Shown one piece after another: positions 33,901-41,314 of a stretch of 64,000 bases of DNA; positions within the stretch are counted from its first letter, which is position 1, and every line of letters begins with the position of its first letter. This stretch comes from LZORAL124-50-18 sp051208045 (GTDB lineage Bacteria; Pseudomonadota; Gammaproteobacteria; Pseudomonadales; Oleiphilaceae). The position numbers and the translations under genes are program-made. The stretch spans positions 186,001 to 250,000 of the forward strand of contig JBPJFY010000003.1 of the NCBI GenBank assembly GCA_051208045.1, in the 5' to 3' direction. The notes beneath the pieces are model-generated. The model did not search any database. It saw nothing but the letters and a program-made list of their open reading frames with translations, and was not told where the DNA came from.

Positions 33901-34439
33901 GTTTCTCGACGCCTTTCTTTGTACTTGGAGATGCCTGCGGCTTCTTCAATATAGACACGCAACTCTTCCGGTTTGGACTCAATAAGACGGGTAATCATAC
34001 CCTGTTCAATAATAGCGTAGCTTCGTGGCCCAAGACCCGTTCCAAGAAACAGATCAGTAATGTCCCGACGACGGCATTTCGTGCCATTCAGGAAGTAATC
34101 CGATGCGCCTTCCCGGGTTACCCGGCGTTTTACAGAAATCTCGGCAAACTGGGCATACTCACCGACCAATTTGCCCTCATTATTGTCAAACACCAATTCG
34201 ATCGACGCCTGCCCAACGGGTTTGCGTGTGGTCGCGCCGTTGAAAATGACATCGGTCATCGATTCTCCACGCAAGTGCTTGGCTGAGCTCTCCCCCATCA
34301 CCCAACGTACCGCGTCGATGATGTTTGATTTTCCGCAGCCATTGGGGCCGACAATGGCAGATAAGTTACTGGGGAAAGGGACACTGGTCGGATCAACGAA
34401 AGATTTGAAACCTGCCAATTTGATGGATTTTAATCTCAT
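30933..34439 (-). CDS. smc: chromosome condensation ATPase SMC
   Basis: 1168 residues, full length for bacterial SMC, which with ScpA and ScpB forms the condensin that organises and segregates the chromosome. The N-terminal ATP site is GPNGCGKSN (residues 31-39). A long coiled coil (about 165-495) leads to the hinge (about 520-650, with VIKGELAAVSLDESHLLAKH and GWERAVEAIL) and a second coiled coil (about 670-1000). The C-terminal head has signature LSGGEKALTAIALIF and Walker B CMLDEVDAPLDD. scpA and scpB lie 3-4 kb away on the same strand. Confidence 0.98.
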   Translation of the reverse strand: MRLKSIKLAGFKSFVDPTSVPFPSNLSAIVGPNGCGKSNIIDAVRWVMGESSAKHLRGESMTDVIFNGATTRKPVGQASIELVFDNNEGKLVGEYAQFAEISVKRRVTREGASDYFLNGTKCRRRDITDLFLGTGLGPRSYAIIEQGMITRLIESKPEELRVYIEEAAGISKYKERRRETENRIRRTKENLERLTDITEELDRQLAHLHKQAQTAEKYTELKKEERFKRSQLAAYNWMSLAREFDGLQLKISQSETNLEKYLTDRLKNDGEIEALRIRVQDTNTGFERAQASFYETGAMISRIEQSIRHEQEKKQNLAKEKAENERLLAELQSELATELEQSRVFDEELYELEPQLEESLILAEETSEQLADAEDALQGWQTRWDEFNHQFSEQRNKAEISQARIQQYEGDILKSRQKVTRLQDEKSAFEQLVDEDSLLMHQEEIEEVSMRLEEQRIEKNEKEDHILSIREQAKSLSAELSDMRGSVQVMQGKLGGLQALQESALGTDKDVIKGELAAVSLDESHLLAKHLVIEAGWERAVEAILSPFMSAVIVDGLERVKGVNLAAVEAMDGLGGPQNNDLLDWGGVALLEKRVTGHAALNGLLSGVYTAETLDVALSGRKRLAPSEVLVTSDGDIVGRNWLRRFDESNPESGALERQREIDLLQIQLTESTQTCVQLEGKIDQVQAEQALLERTVAELTRTIADQIQNKHQLQSKVDVARARHEQIRQRGEAHAAEILELNRHIETVIEELAAVRENWQEALSITVDCADRKEVLLTERDTVRAKYDEIKHAARHHKDSAHQLQLRVQGVQSRRNAMTQSAQRIESQIARIEEKLHSLHAQASGDDDPVEEMKAELEILLEKKMQDEDVLAEIRVTKEQLDESLRDAEQGRLGIEQRVQDFRNDVQELRLQAQSVEIRKNGFRDELREAGQDIDTLKDTLEEGTTRQSLEVHIEKLVNRIQRLGAINLAAIDEYKTQSERKSYLQEQMDDLNEALETLENAIRKIDRETRARFKETFDTVNGGLQDLFPKVFGGGTAYLDLTGDDLLETGVSIMARPPGKKNSTIHLLSGGEKALTAIALIFSIFQLNPAPFCMLDEVDAPLDDANVARYANLVREMSSQVQFIYITHNKIAMEMADQLMGVTMHEPGVSRLVSVNVEEAAALATA

Positions 34440-34461
34440 TTATCGAACCAATTGCCTTTTC

Positions 34462-35148
34462 TTAACCAAGCAGTGCCGCATCATCGGCAATTTGCGCCAG
34501 AATGTGCAGCACAGATACTTTCTGATGTTCCACGTAACTTTTGATAATGCGCGTTATTTTGACCGTGTCCTGTTGCTGAATCGCAGGCACCAAGTCACTG
34601 AAGAACGATTTGGTGTATTTCGTTGCATCTTCCTGACGACTCAATGCGATGTAGTAGGTTCGGCTCAGTGCGGGCTGCAGGCTGGCAATGGTTTCCTGAA
34701 GATAAGGATTCGCTGCCACCTCACAACAGGTGTCGATGAATTCAAACCCGGTTTTCATTAACCCCTCAAATTCGACTTTTTCTGCCGAAGCCTGACGGTT
34801 AATTTCCCGCACTACCTTAAATAACGACTCCAGCTCTACTGGCGACAGTTTGCTGGCTACGCGTGTCATGAGCATCGTCAGCAGACCGATGTACATATCA
34901 TACAAAGCAGACACCAGTTGCGGTGACAATGGGGACACCACAGCACCTCGCCGGGGGAGCACATCGATAAGATGTCTTCTTTCCAACAGCAGCAAGGCTT
35001 CTCGAACCGACCCCCGACTGACATTCAACTCTGCGGCGATTTTTTGCTCAGGTATGCGCTCATTCGGTTTCAAATCTCCCCGGATGATCCTCAATCCCAA
35101 GTATTGAGCAATTTGCTCAGACAAACTTTCCGGCGCCTGAAATCGCAT
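34462..35148 (-). CDS. GntR-family (FCD-type) transcriptional regulator
   Basis: 228 residues from the ATG at 35148, with AGAAGG seven bases upstream (a TTG two codons earlier opens the frame too). The N-terminal winged helix (about 10-70) has the GntR pattern ERIPEQKIAAELNVSRGSVREAL. The rest is an all-helical FCD ligand domain, in which the usual metal-binding histidines are not obvious. It sits 22 bases before smc, a conserved arrangement in pseudomonads. The effector and targets are not readable. Confidence 0.9.
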   Translation of the reverse strand: MRFQAPESLSEQIAQYLGLRIIRGDLKPNERIPEQKIAAELNVSRGSVREALLLLERRHLIDVLPRRGAVVSPLSPQLVSALYDMYIGLLTMLMTRVASKLSPVELESLFKVVREINRQASAEKVEFEGLMKTGFEFIDTCCEVAANPYLQETIASLQPALSRTYYIALSRQEDATKYTKSFFSDLVPAIQQQDTVKITRIIKSYVEHQKVSVLHILAQIADDAALLG

Positions 35149-35468
35149 GACCAACCTTCTCTACGTAACGAACCGAATCACGATGGAAACGCCGGATTCT
35201 AGCACAGTGGGCCAGTGTACCTGAATAAAAATAACAGCACCGCGCGGCCTCACATTTGATGAGTAAGGCGTCATTCATTTGCCGCTTTTCTCCTTTGACG
35301 CATGCCATAGTTACAATTTTTGCCGTCAAATTCCCATCACACCGGAGGCAGGTTTGCCAACCAGATCACACTATCTACCTGTATTTTAAAAGACTTTCTA
35401 TTATTGGCAGACCTTTCGCTATCCATCATGAAAAGCGGCAACCTCTATCGTGGCAGCGGAGCGTTTAC
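35149..35468. other. divergent intergenic region between gntR and the diguanylate cyclase
   Basis: About 320 bases with no gene I can support. The frame of the downstream cyclase is open back to 35256 but has no ribosome site and no domain there. Promoters of both flanking genes must lie here; no clear sigma-70 pair stood out. Confidence 0.5.
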
Positions 35469-36428
35469 ATGAGCAACAACTTTACAAAAGCGGAACCGAT
35501 TGATTTCAACAAAGCACGCCTCGTGTCCACCTATCAGGATGTGAGCAAGCGGTTTGTCGAACCTCAGGATATTTACACGCGCCTGGCACGTCGGTTGCAG
35601 ACCACGCTCGACATCCGAATGGTCATTCAAATTTTTATGGAGCACCTCCAGGAATATGTGCCCTATGATCATTTTGAGTATTATGCGGAATCCTGCGGCA
35701 TTCATTTCGGCTCTTCCAGAAAAGCAGTGCACAGTTGCGACTACCACCTTGCTCTGCCACAGGAAGATCTCGGTAATCTCAGATTGACGCGCAGCCGAAA
35801 GTTTTCAGAAGAAGAGTTGGCATTGATCGAGAATTTATTGTCTGCGCTGGTGTACCCGCTTCGCAATTCTCTGCTTTACAAACAGGCTATTGATTCGGCG
35901 TTGACTGACAGCCTCACTGGCATCGGCAACAAACGTGCTCTGGACGTTCAACTTCACCGAGAAGCCGAAATCGCAAAACGTCATCACCATGATTTGTCCA
36001 TTATTGTGATTGACGTAGACAAGTTTAAACGCATCAATGACCAACATGGCCACTCAACCGGCGATGACATCCTTCACCATGTGGTCAAAACCATTGAGTC
36101 TGTGTGTCGCAAGAGTGATTTGCTCTTCCGTTTTGGTGGCGAAGAATTTGTGGTTATTCTACGTGAAACAGATCTGGTTGGGGCTTACACCATTGCGGAG
36201 CGCATCCGCAATGAGGTCGAGGGCACCCGAGCTTTCCATGGGCAGCATGAAATCCCCGTTACCATCAGCCTCGGCGTTGCCACATTTGAAAAAACCGAAA
36301 CTCTGGCCAATTTATTTGATCGCGCCGACAAAGCGTTGTTCCGTGCCAAAAACAGCGGTCGCAATAAAACCTGTACCGATGCCGTTAACCCGCCTGAATT
36401 CACTGAATCTAAAGCAGCAGAGGCCTGA
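35469..36428 (+). CDS. diguanylate cyclase (GGDEF domain)
   Basis: 319 residues from the ATG at 35469, which has GGAG about nine bases upstream. The first 155 residues are a soluble sensor-like region with no family I can name. The GGDEF domain (about 160-300) is intact: DSLTGIGNKRAL, VIDVDKFKRIND, and active-site GGEEF in RFGGEEFVVIL. An allosteric RxxD site (RKSD) lies five residues before GGEEF, so product inhibition by cyclic-di-GMP is expected. No membrane helix or EAL domain is present. It is convergent with rluB. Confidence 0.93.
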   Translation: MSNNFTKAEPIDFNKARLVSTYQDVSKRFVEPQDIYTRLARRLQTTLDIRMVIQIFMEHLQEYVPYDHFEYYAESCGIHFGSSRKAVHSCDYHLALPQEDLGNLRLTRSRKFSEEELALIENLLSALVYPLRNSLLYKQAIDSALTDSLTGIGNKRALDVQLHREAEIAKRHHHDLSIIVIDVDKFKRINDQHGHSTGDDILHHVVKTIESVCRKSDLLFRFGGEEFVVILRETDLVGAYTIAERIRNEVEGTRAFHGQHEIPVTISLGVATFEKTETLANLFDRADKALFRAKNSGRNKTCTDAVNPPEFTESKAAEA

Positions 36429-36446
36429 TGCGCCGGAACGGCGCTG

Positions 36447-37343
36447 TTATCGCCGCCGCACCGGTTTGCTCCTTGGCGATTTTTGCTGCCCACGACCCGC
36501 AGGCACAGCGCGCGATTTTGATTTCTTTCGATCACGTACAAGCTTTTCTTTTCGGCTCAACGAAACCTTACGCCGCGGGAGCCCCACCAGGTCACACAGA
36601 TCATTCATTTCTCTCTGACCTAACTCTTCCCATGAGCCAACCTTCAGTCGTGAAGGTAAAAAGATACAGCCAAACCGGACACGTTTCAGACGACTAACCG
36701 TCACACCCTGAGATTCCCACAGTCGTCGAACCTCGCGGTTCCGCCCTTCCATCAAAACCACATGATACCAATGATTCAGTCCTTCTCCGCCTGCATCACT
36801 GATATCGGTAAAGCGTGCCATTCCATCCTCAAGATACACGCCTTCTTTTAGATTTTTCAGTGCTTCAGCCGTCACTTCACCGAAAACGCGCACGGCATAC
36901 TCACGGTCCACTTCGGTCGATGGGTGGGTTAACTTGTTTGCAAGCTCGCCATCATTGGTAAACATCAACAAACCTGACGTATTGAGATCCAAACGCCCGA
37001 TAGCAATCCATCGGCCGGTTTCCAGCGCAGGCAGCTTCTGAAAAACCGTGGGACGCCCCTCTGGATCTTTTCTGGAAGTGACTTCACCTTCCGGCTTGTT
37101 ATAAACAATCACCCGACAGGACATTTCCTCTGCTTTCTTCAGGGCAATCTTCTTCCCATCGACATAGACGGTATCGGTATCCGCCAGCCGCATGCCCAGT
37201 GTTGCCAGTTCGCCGTTCACGCGTACCCGGCCTTCCTGTACCATCTGTTCGATTTGTCGGCGAGAACCTATGCCGAGTCTGGCCAGAACCTTTTGTATCT
37301 TCTCTTCACCGGGTGCCGGTACTTTTTCAGTCGTTTCTTTCAT
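36447..37343 (-). CDS. rluB: 23S rRNA pseudouridine synthase RluB
   Basis: 298 residues. It modifies U2605 (E. coli numbering) of 23S rRNA. The N-terminal S4 RNA-binding domain (KVLARLGIGSRRQIEQMVQE, residues 18-75) is followed by the RsuA-type catalytic domain with catalytic aspartate in IGRLDLNTSGLLMFTNDG and the later GRNREVRRLWESQG. A 40-residue Arg/Lys/Ser-rich tail is probably disordered, as in other RluB proteins. It is the last gene of the trpS-scpA-scpB-rluB run. Confidence 0.94.
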   Translation of the reverse strand: MKETTEKVPAPGEEKIQKVLARLGIGSRRQIEQMVQEGRVRVNGELATLGMRLADTDTVYVDGKKIALKKAEEMSCRVIVYNKPEGEVTSRKDPEGRPTVFQKLPALETGRWIAIGRLDLNTSGLLMFTNDGELANKLTHPSTEVDREYAVRVFGEVTAEALKNLKEGVYLEDGMARFTDISDAGGEGLNHWYHVVLMEGRNREVRRLWESQGVTVSRLKRVRFGCIFLPSRLKVGSWEELGQREMNDLCDLVGLPRRKVSLSRKEKLVRDRKKSKSRAVPAGRGQQKSPRSKPVRRR

Positions 37344-37391
37344 TATTTCCTTTTTTCCTCAAGCAGAGTGAGTCACTAGAACTACGCCCTG

Positions 37392-37429
37392 GTGCAACGG
37401 GTGAATCCTAGTGTAACGGGTGAATGTCC
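37392..37429. repeat. 19-bp tandem duplication across the scpB stop
   Basis: GTGCAACGGGTGAAT (37392..37406) and GTGTAACGGGTGAAT (37411..37425) differ by one base and are 19 bases apart. The second encodes the final IHPLH residues of ScpB, whose TAG (37408..37410) falls in the first unit. The tail of the gene has been duplicated just beyond its stop. Confidence 0.75.
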
Positions 37430-38055
37430 AGCACATTGCCGGAGCGCTCATTTTCATCCGTTTCCTCGTGCTTTGGTGCGTTCGATTGTTGGAACTGAGC
37501 CTGTAATTGCATTTCAATTTCCCTGCTGATTTCTTCCAGATCTCTGACCTCAGCGAGTGGCGGCAATTCGTCTAGGGACTTTAACCCAAAATAATCCAAA
37601 AAAGATTTGGTGGTCGCATACATCGCTGGTCGTCCAGGGACATCACGATGCCCCACCACACGAACCCACTCCCGCTCAAGCAGTGTTTTGATGATATTTG
37701 AACTCACCGCCACCCCCCGCACATCTTCAATATCCCCACGGGTGATGGGTTGTCGGTAGGCGATCAGCGCTAACGTTTCCAGCAACGCACGCGAGTATCG
37801 TTGTGGTCGTTCTTCCTTCAAGCTCGCCAGATAGGGGGCATACCGCACACGCACACGAAATCGATAGCCTGAAGCCAGTTCAACGAGTTCAAGCGCGCGA
37901 TCGGCATAATCTGTTTTCAGCTCGGCGATGGCCGTATTAATCTGATTTTTTGTCGGACTCAATGTCTCCGCTAGCAGATCCCGGATCTGATCGGTCGAGA
38001 GTGGTTTTTCATACGCAAACAACAGCGCCTCCACGACGTTCTTAAGATCCTTCAT
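37408..38055 (-). CDS. scpB: condensin subunit ScpB
   Basis: 215 residues. The kleisin-associated subunit of SMC-ScpAB, made of two winged-helix domains: EALLFAYEKPLSTDQIRDLL at the start and LALIAYRQPITRGDIEDVRG in the second, both diagnostic. Residues 180-215 are an acidic, Gln-rich tail. It lies 58 bases after scpA. The 3' end is duplicated just past the stop codon. Confidence 0.96.
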   Translation of the reverse strand: MKDLKNVVEALLFAYEKPLSTDQIRDLLAETLSPTKNQINTAIAELKTDYADRALELVELASGYRFRVRVRYAPYLASLKEERPQRYSRALLETLALIAYRQPITRGDIEDVRGVAVSSNIIKTLLEREWVRVVGHRDVPGRPAMYATTKSFLDYFGLKSLDELPPLAEVRDLEEISREIEMQLQAQFQQSNAPKHEETDENERSGNVLDIHPLH

Positions 38056-38113
38056 TCACCCACACCTTTCGCCTGGCATCTCAATCGGGTGGGATATTTG
38101 TTCGCATATGGCA

Positions 38114-39013
38114 TCAGGCGCTGCTCCGTGCTTTCACATGAATCGTCCCAAAGGGTTCATTCTGAACAAGGTCAACCAACTGTTCTTTAATCAGCTCCAT
38201 CACAGCCAAAAAGGAAACAACCACCCCTCCCCGGCCTTCGCTGAGCGTAAAAAAAGATTCGAAGGGTACAAACTTATCCGCCGACAGGCGCTGCAGAATG
38301 TTACTCATACGCTCCCGGGTAGACAGTTTTTCCTTTTCAATCTGGTGACTTTCGAACATTTCAGAGCGACGCAGTATCTCGCTGAAAGCAATGAGTACTT
38401 CCCGTAAGCTGACCTCAGGATGTGCCTTAGGGACTTCGAACTCTGGCAAATCCGCCTCCACCTCAAAGGTGTCTCGATCAACCCTGGGCAACTCATCCAG
38501 ATCCTCTGCGGCTTTCTTAAAACACTCATACTGCTGGAGTCGACGGATTAACTCGGCTCGAGGATCAACTTCTTCCTCGTCATCATCCTGACGCCGAGGC
38601 AGCAGTATTCTGGATTTGATTTCCGCCAGCGTCGCCGCCATGACCAGATATTCTGCGGCCAATTCAAAGCGCATGGATTTCATGAGCCCAATATATTGGA
38701 TGTACTGCTCGGTGATCGCGCTCACATCAATACGCAGAATGTCCATATTCTGCCGTCGAATCAGATACAACAGCAAATCCAGCGGCCCTTCGAATGCCTC
38801 AAGGAATACTTCCAGAGCATCCGGAGGAATATACAAATCCTGAGGGAGCTGCGTAAACGGCTTTCCATCAACCAGCGCGAAGGGTAACTCCTGCTGCACC
38901 AGCATTTCGAGACCATTTTCGCGGATCTGCTTCTCTGTACTCTGATCTGTCTCCTGGGGCTTTGTCGCGCTCGCGTCATCTCCTCCCAAAGCGTCTTCGT
39001 TTATCTCATTCAT
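38114..39013 (-). CDS. scpA: condensin kleisin subunit ScpA
   Basis: 299 residues. Kleisin that bridges the SMC heads. After an acidic N-terminus (about 60 residues) comes the SMC-neck-binding helix region FEGPLDLLLYLIRRQNMDIL, then AAEYLVMAATLAEIKSRILL, both hallmarks of ScpA. The C-terminal winged helix ends with VVVSFLAVMELIKEQLVDLVQ. The ATG at 39013 is the last of four repeated stop/start junctions downstream of trpS. Confidence 0.96.
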   Translation of the reverse strand: MNEINEDALGGDDASATKPQETDQSTEKQIRENGLEMLVQQELPFALVDGKPFTQLPQDLYIPPDALEVFLEAFEGPLDLLLYLIRRQNMDILRIDVSAITEQYIQYIGLMKSMRFELAAEYLVMAATLAEIKSRILLPRRQDDDEEEVDPRAELIRRLQQYECFKKAAEDLDELPRVDRDTFEVEADLPEFEVPKAHPEVSLREVLIAFSEILRRSEMFESHQIEKEKLSTRERMSNILQRLSADKFVPFESFFTLSEGRGGVVVSFLAVMELIKEQLVDLVQNEPFGTIHVKARSSA

Positions 39014-39078
39014 TACAATTGGCAGTTCATTACGATTGAAAGCTCATCACAACTGCTTGCTCATCACAATTGATAGTT
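39011..39078. repeat. four 17-bp tandem repeats spanning the trpS stop and scpA start
   Basis: On the minus strand the units are AACTATCAATTGTGATG, AGCAAGCAGTTGTGATG, AGCTTTCAATCGTAATG and AACTGCCAATTGTAATG, in perfect 17-base register. Each ends with an overlapping stop/start (TGATG or TAATG). The first contains the real trpS TGA and the last the real scpA ATG. This reads as successive duplications of an original overlapping junction; the spacer has grown by 51 bases. Confidence 0.85.
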
Positions 39079-40281
39079 CAAACCCATGGCTTTACGTACA
39101 TCATCCAGCGTGCTTCGGGCCACATCCCGAGCCTTCTCACTGCCTTCTTTAATAATTGACCGCACAAGGCCCGGCTCAAGCTCATATTGTCGTGCCCTTT
39201 CAATAATGGGTTTTTGTTCTTCAATGACCGCATCACAAATTTTAGATTTGCAATCCAGGCAACCGATACCGGCCGTCGTACAGCCTTCTGTTACCCACGC
39301 TTTGGTTGGATCATCGCTGTACACTTCGTGCAGCTGCCAGACTGGACAATTTTGTGGATTTCCCGGATCTGAAAGCCTGACACGCTGAGGGTCCGTTTGC
39401 ATCGTACGTATTTTATTTACGACAGAATCTTCGTTCTCGCGCAATCCAATCGTATTGTTGTATGACTTGGACATTTTCTGCCCATCCAGACCAGGCATTT
39501 TCGATGCTTTCGTCAATAATGGCTGGGGATCAGGCAGAATGACTTTCCCACCGCCGATCAGATAGCCATACAACCGCTCCCGGTCTCCCAGGGCGATATT
39601 CTGCTGCTCTTTCACCAGGGCTCTCGCCGTCTCTACGGCGTCCTGATCGCCCTGTTCCAAAAATGCCTTGCGTAATCGGCTATAGAGCTTGGCATTTTTT
39701 TTCCCCATTTTTTTGATCGCGAGCTCCGCCTGTTCTTCAAATCCGGGGTCTTTACCGTAGATATGATTAAACCGCCGCGCGATTTCCCGGGTCATTTCGA
39801 TATGCGAAACCTGATCCTCACCTACCGGCACCAATCCCGCCTTATACATGAGAATGTCAGCACTTTGCAGCAGTGGATACCCGAGAAATCCATAGGTTGC
39901 GAGATCCTTCTCTTTGAGTTTTTCCTGCTGGTCTTTGTACGTGGGAACGCGTTCCAGCCAACCTAATGGGGTAATCATCGAAAGAAGAAGGTGAAGTTCC
40001 GCGTGCTCAGGTACTTTGGATTGTAAGAATACGGTCGCCGCTCCCGGATTGATTCCAGCGGATAACCAATCAATCACCATGTCCCAGCAACTTTGTTCAA
40101 TTCCCGAAGGGTCTTCATAAGAAGTGGTTAGCGCATGCCAATCTGCAACAAAAAAAAAGCATTCAAAGTCGTGCTGCAATTCAACCCAGTTTTTTATCAC
40201 ACCATGGTAGTGTCCTAAATGCAGTTTTCCAGTCGGTCTCATACCAGACAAGATGCGCCGATTGGCTTCAACGGAACTCAA
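39064..40281 (-). CDS. trpS: tryptophanyl-tRNA synthetase, long type with cysteine motif
   Basis: 405 residues. It charges tRNA-Trp. Class I motifs are HLGH (21-24) and KMSKS (269-273). It is longer than E. coli TrpS (334) because of an insertion around 185-245 and a C-terminal cysteine motif: Cys312-x21-Cys334-x6-Cys341-x2-Cys344. That spacing is almost the C-x22-C-x6-C-x2-C of the Thermotoga TrpRS that binds a [4Fe-4S] cluster. The start is a TTG at 40281 with an ideal AAAGGAG six bases upstream. First gene of trpS-scpA-scpB-rluB. Confidence 0.96.
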   Translation of the reverse strand: MSSVEANRRILSGMRPTGKLHLGHYHGVIKNWVELQHDFECFFFVADWHALTTSYEDPSGIEQSCWDMVIDWLSAGINPGAATVFLQSKVPEHAELHLLLSMITPLGWLERVPTYKDQQEKLKEKDLATYGFLGYPLLQSADILMYKAGLVPVGEDQVSHIEMTREIARRFNHIYGKDPGFEEQAELAIKKMGKKNAKLYSRLRKAFLEQGDQDAVETARALVKEQQNIALGDRERLYGYLIGGGKVILPDPQPLLTKASKMPGLDGQKMSKSYNNTIGLRENEDSVVNKIRTMQTDPQRVRLSDPGNPQNCPVWQLHEVYSDDPTKAWVTEGCTTAGIGCLDCKSKICDAVIEEQKPIIERARQYELEPGLVRSIIKEGSEKARDVARSTLDDVRKAMGLNYQL

Positions 40282-40318
40282 CAGATTCTCCTTTTCTCAC
40301 TTTTTTGGAATAAAGCGA

Positions 40319-40346
40319 ATAATAAACAATGTTAACAATTAAACAA
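40319..40346 (-). promoter_or_regulatory. candidate promoter for trpS-scpAB-rluB
   Basis: On the minus strand TTGTTT, a 16-base spacer containing a GTTAAC dyad, then TATTAT. The predicted start of transcription is about 30 bases before the trpS TTG codon. The -35 is weak; the -10 matches five of six. Confidence 0.35.
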
Positions 40347-40380
40347 ACAGGATTTGAGATTATCACTCCCTGTGAAACAA

Positions 40381-40416
40381 AAAAGGCAAGTGCCGCTCAA
40401 TGAGCACTTGCCTTTT
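40381..40416. terminator. terminator of the suc operon
   Basis: A perfect 13-pair stem, AAAAGGCAAGTGC with GCACTTGCCTTTT, and a ten-base loop. Read on the minus strand it starts 26 bases after the sucD stop and runs into TTTTTTGTTTC, a textbook intrinsic terminator. The A/T ends make it function in both directions, but trpS points away on the other side. Confidence 0.9.
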
Positions 40417-40441
40417 TGCGTCAGCGAGTAGAAGACTGGTT

Positions 40442-41314
40442 TTACCAGCCAGTCACCTCTGCCAGTGCTTTACCAATGTCTGCCAGGCTCTTCACGGTTT
40501 TTACACCCGCATCTTCCAGAGCGGCGAATTTCTCATCTGCCGTGCCTTTACCACCAGAAATGATGGCACCGGCATGGCCCATGCGCTTTCCGGGAGGTGC
40601 AGTTACACCAGCAATGTAGGAGACCACAGGCTTGGTGACATTATGCTTGATGAATTCAGCCGCTTCTTCTTCCGCAGATCCACCGATTTCACCAATCATC
40701 ACGATGGCTTCTGTCTGCGGGTCTTTTTCAAACATACCCAGGATATCAATAAAGTTTGATCCCGGAATGGGGTCACCGCCGATTCCTACACAGGTAGATT
40801 GACCGTAGCCATAATCAGTCGTTTGCTTAACAGCTTCGTAAGTCAGCGTACCGGAGCGAGACACAATTCCCACCTTACCCGGCTTATGGATATGACCAGG
40901 CATGATTCCGATTTTACACTCTCCGGGCGTAATGACGCCTGGGCAGTTAGGACCGATCAGACGCACGCCAAGCTCATCACATTTTACTTTCGCATCCAGC
41001 ATATCCAGCGTTGGAATACCTTCCGTGATACATACGACCAGCTTGATACCAGCATTCGCTGCTTCCAGAATGGAATCCTTGCAGAAAGGGGCAGGCACGT
41101 AGATCACAGAGGCCTCTGCGCCAGTCGCTTCCACAGCTTCCTTCACGGTATTGAAGACAGGCAATCCCAGGTGCGTCTGTCCACCTTTGCCCGGAGTAAC
41201 TCCACCCACCATTTTGGTGCCGTACTCAATGGCCTGCTCGGAGTGGAACGTTCCCTGTGAACCGGTAAAGCCCTGACAAATAACTTTCGTATCCTTGTTG
41301 ATCAAAACACTCAT
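40442..41314 (-). CDS. sucD: succinyl-CoA synthetase, alpha subunit
   Basis: 290 residues. Makes succinate and ATP/GTP from succinyl-CoA with SucC. It has the CoA-binding Rossmann domain (residues 3-100, VICQGFTGSQGTFHSEQAI), the PNCPGVITPGECKIGIMPG segment and the phosphorylated histidine in MGHAGAIISGG near residue 250. Its ATG overlaps the sucC stop (ATGA), so the two subunits are translationally coupled. Confidence 0.98.
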   Translation of the reverse strand: MSVLINKDTKVICQGFTGSQGTFHSEQAIEYGTKMVGGVTPGKGGQTHLGLPVFNTVKEAVEATGAEASVIYVPAPFCKDSILEAANAGIKLVVCITEGIPTLDMLDAKVKCDELGVRLIGPNCPGVITPGECKIGIMPGHIHKPGKVGIVSRSGTLTYEAVKQTTDYGYGQSTCVGIGGDPIPGSNFIDILGMFEKDPQTEAIVMIGEIGGSAEEEAAEFIKHNVTKPVVSYIAGVTAPPGKRMGHAGAIISGGKGTADEKFAALEDAGVKTVKSLADIGKALAEVTGW

